Shown: piece after piece, positions 7,859-14,633 of the stretch | Layout of the letters: each line of letters opens with the position of its first letter | Numbering within the stretch: the first letter of the stretch is position 1 | Origin: CAZWUW01 sp964636895 | GTDB lineage: Bacteria; Bacillota; Thermincolia; Thermincolales; CAZWUW01 | NCBI GenBank assembly: GCA_964636895.1 | Contig: CAZWUW010000046.1 | Location: 1 to 22,993 of the forward strand | Direction of reading: 5' to 3' | DNA: 22,993 nucleotides | The notes under the pieces: generated by a model | The model's database searches: none | What the model saw: only the letters and a program-made list of their open reading frames with translations | Told to the model about the DNA's origin: nothing | Program-made: the position numbers and the translations under genes

Positions 7859-8053
7859 TTACCCAACGCCCCATTCACGGTTTTCTGTTATTCTAGGTCG
7901 CATCATTTGGTATCTGTTCAGGGTTTCTCTGAATTCACTCCAGTTAAAACTTCGTCGCTGACTCCTGCGGTTTAGCCATTTATAGAGGATTCGCCTGCAG
8001 TTCTGGTAGTATTTATCAATACTCACATTTTGCCATTGCCACACCGGTTTCAT
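7859..8053 (-). pseudogene. Fragment of a group II intron reverse transcriptase/maturase (C-terminal end)
   Basis: 64 codons containing KYYQNCRRILYKWLNRRSQR followed by RSFNWSEFRETLNRY and RPRITE. The KWLNRRSQRRSFNW block and the terminal RPRI are characteristic of the C-terminal maturase/DNA-binding end of bacterial group II intron proteins, which are normally over 400 aa. The RT domain is absent upstream, where a different remnant occupies the DNA, and no domain V hairpin is seen downstream before the convergent terminator. It is therefore an inactive intron scar rather than a mobile element. Its start is only nominal. Confidence 0.6.
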
Positions 8054-8315
8054 TATCTGTGTATCCTTCCCTTAACCCTTTTTCCCTTTGAATTCTGTTC
8101 ACTTCAAAACCAAAGTCTTCTGGCACAATAATATACTCCAGGGAATCAACTTCTAAGTTAGAAGACAGTTGATGGACTATATTCCTAATCAAATCTTCAA
8201 CTTAATTTCTGAAGTTTTCATCAAAGTCTCTTAATCCGCTGATAAATACAATCATCAGACAATGCCACACTTTCCTTAAATGTCTAGCAGTTTTGCTAGC
8301 TAAACCAAATTTGAT
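8032..8315 (-). pseudogene. Unrecognised decayed ORF with one in-frame stop
   Basis: The minus-strand frame from 8315 reads ASKTARHLRKVWHCLMIVFI, then SGLRDFDENFRN, a TAA at 8202-8204, then VEDLIRNIVHQL, LEYIIVPEDFGFEVNRIQRE and KGLREGYTDNETGVAMAK. The two parts on either side of the stop read as one coherent helical protein, so a nonsense change in a former gene is likely. No start codon or ribosome-binding site is visible at the 5' side, and the 3' side runs into the group II intron fragment in another frame, suggesting the insertion cut it. I do not recognise the family. Two small perfect stems nearby (8282-8297, 8330-8342) have no T-run. Confidence 0.4.
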
Positions 8316-8409
8316 CTATTATCTTAAGTCTACCTTTGGTAGGCTTGCTTTGTTGTGTTCTTTTCATGGGAACAAATTTTTTTAAAAATACTTGACGTTT
8401 ACTTACTAA

Positions 8410-9270
8410 CATATAAAAGCATATTTAATTGATGACCACAAATTATTGATCGGAAGTGGTAATTTCACAACAAACGGTTTATTTACTTGGAGAAATGCCG
8501 GAAATGTTGAAGGGGCCATTGCTACTGAGGATAACTTGGTCATTTTGGAATTTAAGGAATACTATTCAGAAATATTATCCGACAGTGAATCCTTAGATAT
8601 ATTCTACGACAAAATTACTGAAAGCTATGACCAATATATAGATGAAGTTACACCCAATCTAGGATGTGAAATATCCAGCTTGATTGGCAAAAATGAATCA
8701 AAATCTAAATATCGTTTTACAAAATCTAAAGATGACGGAGAAATCGAGATTCCCCAAGGTTCAGAGGGTATTTATGCTTATAATATCCCTCAATTCAGCA
8801 ATTTCGATGATGGCACCTATAGGTTAGTGGAAATTCTTGCTGAAGAGGGAAACAGCGGTCTTACTTTTAATGAACTTGGTGAACTACTTGAGGGACCCGG
8901 TAAAAATGAGGTGGCTTACAAAAAATACGGTGAAAATCATGCAAAGCTTGCAGAACTTTTGGATTTCGCAACTATTACCAATACAAGACCAAGACAGGTG
9001 TTTCTAACGAAGTTGGGTAAAATCTTTTATAAATCAGAATCTTCAAAGAAGATTTCCATGCTAAAATCTCAAATTTATCGAATGGCTATAGTAAAAGATA
9101 TCATCGTAAATCATACTAATGATTCTTTCAATCTTAAGAATTACCTAATGTCAGCGAACCTTAAAGAATCTACTGCTATTAGAAGGATGCCAAACATTAG
9201 AACACTTTTTAAATTTCTACAAGAACACAATGTGAGCGAGGTCGAATCTGTTTTAAAAAAACTAATATAA
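8410..9270 (+). pseudogene. N-terminally truncated phospholipase D-type nuclease (restriction-endonuclease-like)
   Basis: The open frame starts right after a TAA (8407-8409) and its first codons form a complete PLD catalytic motif: HIKAYLID then six residues then GSGN (HxK-x4-D-x6-GSxN), followed by FTTNGL. The later part (TYRLVEILAEEGNSGLTFNE, RQVFLTKLGKIFYKS) looks like a winged-helix DNA-binding region. PLD nucleases with a C-terminal DNA-binding domain (BfiI/NgoFVII type) are known as restriction enzymes. No ATG, GTG or ribosome-binding site precedes the HKD motif; the first possible start (TTG 8446) would remove the catalytic His and Lys. So the sequence N-terminal of the motif is lost and the gene is probably dead. 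AT-rich, unlike the flanks. It precedes a radical SAM gene on the same strand, 78 bp away. Confidence 0.7.
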
Positions 9271-9287
9271 TTTTTACTTAAAAACCC

Positions 9288-9316
9288 TTTTCAAAAGAAC
9301 ATTCGTTCGCTATAAT
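9288..9316 (+). promoter_or_regulatory. Probable sigma-A promoter of the radical SAM gene
   Basis: TTTTCA (9288-9293), 17-bp spacer, perfect TATAAT (9311-9316), 32 bp before the gene's ATG. It gives the radical SAM gene a transcript independent of the broken nuclease gene. Confidence 0.55.
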
Positions 9317-9348
9317 AGAAGCATAGAATTAAGAGGCTGGTGAACTTA

Positions 9349-10458
9349 ATGAACATTGGAATCATAGATGCTGACTTGCTTGATAATGGAACTCGCCATC
9401 CCAATCTAGCATTAATGAAGATAAGCGGATTCTTAAAAGAAAAAGGTCATACAACTAACCTACTTTTTAATTACGATAGTATTGAAGAATATGACAAAGT
9501 ATATTTAGCTAGAGTCTTTTCGTTCACAAAGGTACCCGTAGAGGTGGTTGCTAGTCCTGAAGTAATTCATGGTGGGACAGGCTTTCTATCAGAAGAACCA
9601 TTTTTGCCTGACTTGCCATATGAAGTAGAACACCACATGCCTGATTATCATTTATATGATAAATTTATTGAAAATGAAGTTGCAAGAGGTATTAAGCCTG
9701 TTAAATTCTCAGATTATCTAGAGTATTCCATTGGTTTTGCAACTAGAGGTTGTTTTAGAAAATGTAGCTTCTGCGTCAATCAAAAATATGATAAAGTTTT
9801 TAGACATGCTAAAATTTCTGAGTTTTATGACCCCTCTAGGAAATACATTTATCTTTGGGATGACAACATATTAGGTTACGATAAGTGGTATGAAGTATTC
9901 GACGAATTGGCACAAACAGGAAAAAGCTTTCAGTTTAGACAGGGACTAGATTTGCGACTCATGACAGAAGATAAGGCTAAAGTTTTAACCGATGCTAAAT
10001 ATAGAGGTGACTTTATTTTTGCCTTTGATTATTTGAAAGACCAGGAGCTTATTGAAAAGAAACTTAAGATATGGAGAAAATACTCCTCAAAAACAACAAA
10101 GCTCTACTTGTTATGTGCTTATGATTCTCAAGATGTTAACGATATTATTGGTGTCTTCGAACGAATAACAGTTTTAATGAGGTATCGGTGCCTACCTTAT
10201 ATAATGAGATATAACGATTACAAGAATAGCGAATTTGAAGGAATGTATATTAATCTAGCTCGATGGTGCAACCAGCCAAACTTCTTTAAAAAGAAAAGTT
10301 TCAGGGAATATTGTGTGGCAAATGGAGTAACCAGTTCAACATTCAGATACATGACGGAATTTGAAAAACGATATCCCGATGTTGCAAAGAAATATTTTGA
10401 TTTAAGATTCGACAGTATGCCCACAAGCTCCGACCATGCAAATACCAAGGTTGTATAG
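9349..10458 (+). CDS. Radical SAM protein of unknown substrate
   Basis: 369 aa from ATG 9349 (GGTGA five bases upstream; a GTG at 9340 is a weaker alternative). The 4Fe-4S/SAM motif CFRKCSFC (CxxxCxxC, Cys about 135, 139, 142) follows a typical YSIGFATRG strand, so SAM cleavage chemistry is expected. The first 60 residues (GIIDADLLDNGTRHPNLALM, then a GFLKEKGH segment) look like a degenerate Rossmann domain of the kind found before the radical SAM barrel in B12-binding-type members, but I see no DxHxxG cobalamin motif. The C-terminal third has several Cys/Trp (LARWCNQPNFF, REYCVANG). It has its own promoter and terminator and lies behind a dead PLD nuclease in an AT-rich patch. Not viperin by motif context. 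Substrate unknown. Confidence 0.85.
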   Translation: MNIGIIDADLLDNGTRHPNLALMKISGFLKEKGHTTNLLFNYDSIEEYDKVYLARVFSFTKVPVEVVASPEVIHGGTGFLSEEPFLPDLPYEVEHHMPDYHLYDKFIENEVARGIKPVKFSDYLEYSIGFATRGCFRKCSFCVNQKYDKVFRHAKISEFYDPSRKYIYLWDDNILGYDKWYEVFDELAQTGKSFQFRQGLDLRLMTEDKAKVLTDAKYRGDFIFAFDYLKDQELIEKKLKIWRKYSSKTTKLYLLCAYDSQDVNDIIGVFERITVLMRYRCLPYIMRYNDYKNSEFEGMYINLARWCNQPNFFKKKSFREYCVANGVTSSTFRYMTEFEKRYPDVAKKYFDLRFDSMPTSSDHANTKVV

Positions 10459-10467
10459 TTTAAGATT

Positions 10468-10500
10468 AAGAGGCAGTGGATATCGCTGCCTCTTTTTATT
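10468..10500 (+). terminator. Intrinsic terminator of the radical SAM gene
   Basis: AAGAGGCAG (10468-10476) pairs perfectly with CTGCCTCTT (10486-10494), 9-nt loop, T-run to 10500. It lies 10 bp after the stop codon. Confidence 0.85.
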
Positions 10501-10867
10501 TGACAACAGAACAGCAAAGTGATTCACCTAAAGAATGTTGTGAACTTATCTGGCCACCGGCTGGTGCGGTTTTTGCGTAAGCGTCAAACTGTGCACACCT
10601 ACCAAGTGTAGTGAAAATACGAGATAATGTCCTAAAAAACTAAGGGGGGCATGTCTCGTGGACAATTACGGGTCAGGTAAGCTACTGTTCTTAAATGCCT
10701 AGAATTTCTTATCCAAGTGCCTCGGAAGTGATTCCGGAGGCACAATCTAAGCAAAAAGTGACCTAAAATTCAATGGTCTTTTGACCTACTTTTCGGTTGA
10801 CAAATACAGATGCTTAACTTTGTCGGTAATATCTTTTTGACCCTATCTGAATAAACGATATACCATG
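10501..10867. other. Gene-free stretch, possibly mobile-element debris
   Basis: I find no convincing coding frame. GTAAGCGTC at 10577-10585 looks like the end of an IS66-type element, but no matching opposite end (GACGCTTAC) is present. ACGAGA (10619-10624) and TCTCGT (10654-10659) form a loose inverted repeat beside AAGGGGGG and a short ATG frame that stops after 9 codons. A strong hairpin sits at 10717-10743. Best read as eroded DNA. Confidence 0.4.
10717..10743. repeat. Strong isolated inverted repeat (hairpin)
   Basis: GTGCCTCGGAA (10717-10727) pairs with TTCCGGAGGCAC (10732-10743) with one bulged G and a GTGA loop, a GNRA tetraloop. No T-run follows on either strand, so it is not a standard terminator. 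Function unknown; it could be part of a vanished structured RNA or element end. Confidence 0.5.
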
Positions 10868-11314
10868 CTAATTTACTTTTATTTTAAATGCATAGATTGA
10901 GTCTCCCTGATCCCATTCGCCTTTTATTTCAAAAACATATATACCTTTATCCTCTGGCATAATGATTGTGTTGTCATCATTGTTGTATCCACGAGGTCCT
11001 GCTGTAGTCCACAACATTACATCAACGACATTGGGCTTATAATCAAATGTAACTTTTACGTTAGCCTGCGGAACGACAAATGTTGGAATAATGTTTTTCA
11101 CTAGTTCAGGAGGTATGGGGGATTCGGCTTGAACACCTTTAGTCAATGTCGTCCACCCATAACTCCCCTGTATAACTTTTATTGGCGCGCCTTGATATGT
11201 TACTATTGGCATTGGTGGTTTATCTGGAGTTAAAAACGTTTCAAGCGCCAAAAAAACAATCGCACTAAGTACTAAAGTAGCCTGATAAAAATTTTAGAAC
11301 CGTTGGGCGAACAT
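10868..11314 (-). pseudogene. Small exported protein of unknown function with an in-frame stop in its N-terminus
   Basis: The minus frame ending at 10868 has about 140 readable codons: a hydrophobic N-terminal segment (QATLVLSAIVFLALETFL) then a beta-rich domain with IKVIQGSYGW, ELVKNIIPTFVVP, TFDYKP and MPEDKGIYVFEIKGEW. This layout (GSY-W, then P-ELV, then FDYKP) resembles a family of small exported or lipoproteins in Firmicutes of unknown role. The only in-frame ATG in front (11314, MFAQRF) is separated from the membrane segment by TAA at 11294-11296. The later TTG at 11251 lies inside the hydrophobic segment and lacks a ribosome-binding site. So either the gene is inactivated by a nonsense change or it starts unusually. 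It follows the response regulator gene in the same direction. Confidence 0.5.
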
Positions 11315-11349
11315 GCCCAGCCAGGCCGTATTATTTTACCGGTAGCTAA

Positions 11350-11988
11350 TCAAATCAACTTGCTTTCAATGGCATATCTTACCAGTTCGGAGCGGTTAAA
11401 AAGGTTTAACTTGGTTTTAATGTTTGCCTTATGGCTTTCCACTGTCTTAATGCTGAGTACCAGTTCGTCCGCAATCTGGCGATTTGTAAAACCGAGGGCA
11501 ATCAACCTGATTACCTGTTTTTCCCTTTCACTGAGCTCAGGTTTATTACGTTCGTCCCGCTCATCTTTGTATATTCTGATGACCAAATTGCCTGCCAGCA
11601 CCGGGTCGATAATTCGTACCCCCTTTGCCACCATACGCAGTGCAGTCAGCAGTTCCGCATCCAGCGCCTTTTTTAATAAATAACCGGTGCCGCCGGCCTG
11701 GATAACATTCTTTAAATATCCTTCATCTTCATACATAGTCAACACCAGAATCTTGGTCTGATTTCCCTCCCGGCGCAGTGATTTAATCACACCAATGCCA
11801 TCCATGCCCGGCATGGCCAGGTCCAACAGCAAAACATCAGGCTGCAGGGATATTACCGCCTCAACAGCTTCTGTACCGTTGCCCACTTCACCTATGACTT
11901 CCAGATCCGCCTGGGAATCTATCAACAGCCGCAATCCACTGCGTAAAACATGATGGTCATCAGCCAGCAGTACTTTGATTTTCTCCAA
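11350..11988 (-). CDS. NarL/FixJ-type response regulator
   Basis: 212 aa. Receiver domain with the acidic pair (LLADDHH), phosphoacceptor Asp56 in VLLLDLAMPG, Thr/Ser in VLTMYED and Lys106 in YLLKKALD. The C-terminal LuxR-type helix-turn-helix is ELSEREKQVIRLIALG then TNRQIADEL and SIKTVESHKANIKTKL. Start TTG 11988 behind GGGGAGG; the start lies 29 bp inside the kinase gene, so the two are translationally coupled. It is the output of the upstream kinase and should bind DNA as a dimer once phosphorylated. The divergent cytochrome control region at 14338-14633 is the obvious candidate target (inference). Confidence 0.93.
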   Translation of the reverse strand: MEKIKVLLADDHHVLRSGLRLLIDSQADLEVIGEVGNGTEAVEAVISLQPDVLLLDLAMPGMDGIGVIKSLRREGNQTKILVLTMYEDEGYLKNVIQAGGTGYLLKKALDAELLTALRMVAKGVRIIDPVLAGNLVIRIYKDERDERNKPELSEREKQVIRLIALGFTNRQIADELVLSIKTVESHKANIKTKLNLFNRSELVRYAIESKLI

Positions 11989-13411
11989 ACTCCCCAGCCT
12001 CCCCTATAGGAATCTTCAGGTAAATAGTGGTCCCTACGTATGGTTCAGATTCTATTGTCAACTGTCCTCCAATAAGCACGGCTCTCTCTTCCATGCCGAA
12101 TAAGCCAAATTTCTCCTGGGCCAGCGCAGACTTCATCACCTCGTCGACATCAAATCCAACCCCGTCATCTTCAATAATGACCAGGAAGTTTTCGCCGCTG
12201 CGTTCCAGCACTACGCTGATATTTCGGGCATTGCCGTGTTTAATGATATTAGTCACCGCTTCCTGCACAATCCGGTATATTGTGGTGGCAACCGCGGACG
12301 GCAGCTTAAGCTCCGCGATATTATGCACCTGCAGGTCGGCATGCCGCCCCAGTTTAACCAAATGGTCCACAATATGCCGTTTTATTGCCGCCTCCAGACC
12401 CAGGTCATCCAGTGATACCGGTCGCAATTCCCAGATCAGTTCGCGCAGTGATTTCATAACTGTATTAATAAAGTCCCTGAGATTGTCCGTTCTTTGTTTT
12501 ATTTCCTGAGCAGTGCCGGCACTGTCTATCAGACTAAGTTCAAGGCTCATAGCAGTCAGGGACTGGCCGGTTTCATCATGGAGTTCCCGGGCAATACGTT
12601 TTCGTTCCTCCTCTTGCACAGTAAGAATTTTTGCCAGCAATTGTTTTCGTTTCTCTTCCAGTAGTTCCGTCTCTTTTTTAGAAGCCTGAATTTTCTCCAC
12701 CATGGTGTTAAAAGCCCCGGACAGTTGATCTACTTCGCCGGTGCCCGAATCAATCGCTACCATGGCCTGGTTAAAATTCCCCTGAGCCATAGCCTGAGCA
12801 GCCTTGGATAATTCCAAAATCGGTCTGGTTACCAGTCTGGTAATAAAGTATACCGCCAGTAAGGATATCGCTAAAACCACCAGGGAATCACCAAGTAATT
12901 TGACGGTGGTTTTTGCCAGAAAAGCATTTATGTTTTTTTCTGTCATGCCGACTCTGACCAGCCCTATCCCCCGCAAGGTCATGGGCACCGCAATATCTAT
13001 AATCATTCCTTCTTCCGTCCGGATACGTTGAATATTATAACTCTTATTGCCAACATTATTATTAATCTTTAATAACCCTTGAGGAATGCCCGCCGCAAAA
13101 GTATGTACAACACTTTCCCCATTGCCGTCCAAAACTAAGATATAACGCACATCTTCATTGTTGGCAACGGTATTGTTGATTAATCGCTGCAGCATATACA
13201 GATTGTTGGTAAAAATAAGGCTGGGGGCGCGCGTAAAATCAGAAAAATCCCTGGCAATAGCCAAGCCTTCCCTTTCCAAATGGGCGGTCAGATACTGACG
13301 CATATTCCGCCGTACTTCTATTACCGACCAGGTGCTCAGGATAAGAATCACCATAGATACCAGGCCTATTATTTTTGTTCTTAATCTCCATGTTATTATT
13401 CGGCCTTTCAA
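11960..13411 (-). CDS. NarX-type membrane sensor histidine kinase
   Basis: 483 aa. Two membrane segments (about 12-32 and 170-192) flank an external sensor domain of roughly 135 residues. A HAMP linker (TRPILELSKAAQAMAQGN) follows, then a coiled coil, the HisKA_3 box ERKRIARELHDETGQSL (phospho-His278) and HATPase_c motifs (RIVQEAVTNIIKHG; IEDDGVGFD; GLFGMEERA). The start is TTG 13411, overlapping the stop of the PhnD-like gene by TTGA and preceded by AAAGGTGAT. The extracytoplasmic domain shows no cysteines or known ligand motif. The co-transcribed PhnD-like lipoprotein is probably the ligand-binding partner, as in AioX-AioS-AioR arsenite sensing (family analogy, not proof). Confidence 0.93.
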   Translation of the reverse strand: MKGRIITWRLRTKIIGLVSMVILILSTWSVIEVRRNMRQYLTAHLEREGLAIARDFSDFTRAPSLIFTNNLYMLQRLINNTVANNEDVRYILVLDGNGESVVHTFAAGIPQGLLKINNNVGNKSYNIQRIRTEEGMIIDIAVPMTLRGIGLVRVGMTEKNINAFLAKTTVKLLGDSLVVLAISLLAVYFITRLVTRPILELSKAAQAMAQGNFNQAMVAIDSGTGEVDQLSGAFNTMVEKIQASKKETELLEEKRKQLLAKILTVQEEERKRIARELHDETGQSLTAMSLELSLIDSAGTAQEIKQRTDNLRDFINTVMKSLRELIWELRPVSLDDLGLEAAIKRHIVDHLVKLGRHADLQVHNIAELKLPSAVATTIYRIVQEAVTNIIKHGNARNISVVLERSGENFLVIIEDDGVGFDVDEVMKSALAQEKFGLFGMEERAVLIGGQLTIESEPYVGTTIYLKIPIGEAGEFGENQSTAG

Positions 13412-14337
13412 CGATGCATCACCTTTTTTACAATCTTGGCATCGGCAATAAAATCCTGCCCGGTTACTGGCCGGAACCCCCCTATATGCAAAGCATGTAA
13501 AACATTTTCTTGATCCGGGTCATCAGCCATTGTTAACACAGCTTCCTGTATTTTATGTTTTAGGTCCTTATTCATCTCGGCCCGGACAATCACTACCAGC
13601 TCCTCCACTGGAGGAGACTTGCCGACTATTTTAAGCTTTTGCATTAAGGCCGGGTCTTGCTTGGCCATTTTTGTCAGGGTGTGGTTCCTGACCGCCGCCC
13701 CTTCCACCATCCCAGTAACAACAGCATCTACCGTGTGTTCGTAATTAGCGGTATAAAAAAAGTTTTTAAAAAAGGTTTCCGGTCTTTCGTTAATTTCATT
13801 TAACAGATAATAGACATACATACCTCCGGCACTAGACAACGGGTCTGTCATGGCAAAAGTCTTTCCCTGCAAGTCATATAAGCTCCGAACACTGCTTTTT
13901 ACCGGCATAATAATCAGGTTTTCTGATGCCCCGTCAGCGGGCGGGCGACTGATGGCAAGTGCTTCCAGGTGATAATTATGCTTGTCCCATAGGTAAGCCG
14001 TGGCATATGTTATAGCCACATCCACCACCCCAAAGGCCAGCAGATTGTTAATTTCCGACAAACTATTACGGAGTGTAACCTGTGACTCCAATCCGGTAGC
14101 AGCGCTGAAAGCCTGTGTAAAGCTTTCATTGTTTAAAATACCATTTTCATAGCCCATCCCTGTTGACATGCCGATTTTCAGGACTTTCGCCTTATCCTTT
14201 GAATTCTGTTTGATATTCTGTTGTTTTTCAGGGATATGTAAAGCGATATAAGGATACTGTTCGTCCCTGCCGCAACCAAGTGTGAAAATAAACACCAACG
14301 CAAGACATAACAGCAGCCCCGGCCTAATATATTTCAT
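13408..14337 (-). CDS. PhnD-like solute-binding lipoprotein, likely sensor partner of the kinase
   Basis: 309 aa. Signal peptide ending in a lipobox (FTLGC, lipid Cys22), so anchored outside the membrane. The body matches the PhnD/AioX-type periplasmic-binding fold: VLKIGMSTGMGYENG, a LLAFGVVDVAITYATAY strand-helix that recognises an occupied pocket, then LYDLQGKTFAMTDPLSSAGG (typical hinge motif) and AAVRNHTL. No ABC permease or ATPase genes are adjacent; instead it leads a kinase/regulator pair, with stop and start overlapping (TTGA). Start ATG 14337 has GGGGTGA in front. Ligand unknown: phosphonate, phosphite, arsenite and other oxyanions are bound by relatives. Confidence 0.85.
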   Translation of the reverse strand: MKYIRPGLLLCLALVFIFTLGCGRDEQYPYIALHIPEKQQNIKQNSKDKAKVLKIGMSTGMGYENGILNNESFTQAFSAATGLESQVTLRNSLSEINNLLAFGVVDVAITYATAYLWDKHNYHLEALAISRPPADGASENLIIMPVKSSVRSLYDLQGKTFAMTDPLSSAGGMYVYYLLNEINERPETFFKNFFYTANYEHTVDAVVTGMVEGAAVRNHTLTKMAKQDPALMQKLKIVGKSPPVEELVVIVRAEMNKDLKHKIQEAVLTMADDPDQENVLHALHIGGFRPVTGQDFIADAKIVKKVMHR

Positions 14338-14364
14338 TTGGTCACCCCGGCAAGATGATTTCGA

Positions 14365-14383
14365 CGAATTCCGACATAATTCG
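14365..14383. promoter_or_regulatory. Inverted repeat near the PhnD-like gene, possible operator
   Basis: CGAATT (14365-14370) and AATTCG (14378-14383) form a 6-7-6 inverted repeat, 28-46 bp upstream of the PhnD-like start codon. Symmetry suits a dimeric regulator; the position suits control of the sensor operon. No further proof. Confidence 0.3.
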
Positions 14384-14446
14384 ATAACTATTATTATTGC
14401 TTCTTTATGAAAACTGTTTATCCTGCTTTCTCCCGATGTTTATTGC

Positions 14447-14477
14447 GGATTTTTACCGACTCAATAATGGTAAATCC
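14447..14477. promoter_or_regulatory. Inverted repeat in the divergent control region, possible response-regulator site
   Basis: TTTACC (14452-14457) and GGTAAA (14469-14474) with an 11-bp spacer. The arms extend outward as GGAT...ATCC with two extra T on one side. It lies midway between the divergent sensor operon and the cytochrome gene. Confidence 0.35.
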
Positions 14478-14535
14478 CTGAGGCAACTAGGTGTATTTCC
14501 AGAATGACAGCTTTAAAAATCAAGCTTTACCCTGA

Positions 14536-14564
14536 TGTAATTACCGTCAAATCCAATATATAAT
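14536..14564 (+). promoter_or_regulatory. Possible promoter of the large cytochrome gene
   Basis: TATAAT at 14559-14564 inside a very AT-rich stretch; no good -35 at the right distance (TGTAAT at 14536), which would fit an activator-dependent promoter. The start codon follows 70 bp later behind AAGGGTGAT. The whole gap 14338-14633 has no coding frame. Confidence 0.3.
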
Positions 14565-14633
14565 TATATAAATAATCTGCCTCCCGGTATGGTCTTAACA
14601 GTAAAATACTTACAAGGGTGATAAATAAACATT

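Noticed and set aside
7700..8053. An intact group II intron
   Set aside because: Only the maturase C-terminus is present; there is no RT domain and no domain V hairpin downstream.
7421..8440. tRNA(Sec) gene or selB near selA
   Set aside because: No tRNA-like cloverleaf or T-loop sequence and no elongation-factor motifs were found in this interval.
10577..10680. A complete IS66-type insertion sequence
   Set aside because: A GTAAGCG end-like motif exists, but there is no second end and no transposase frame.
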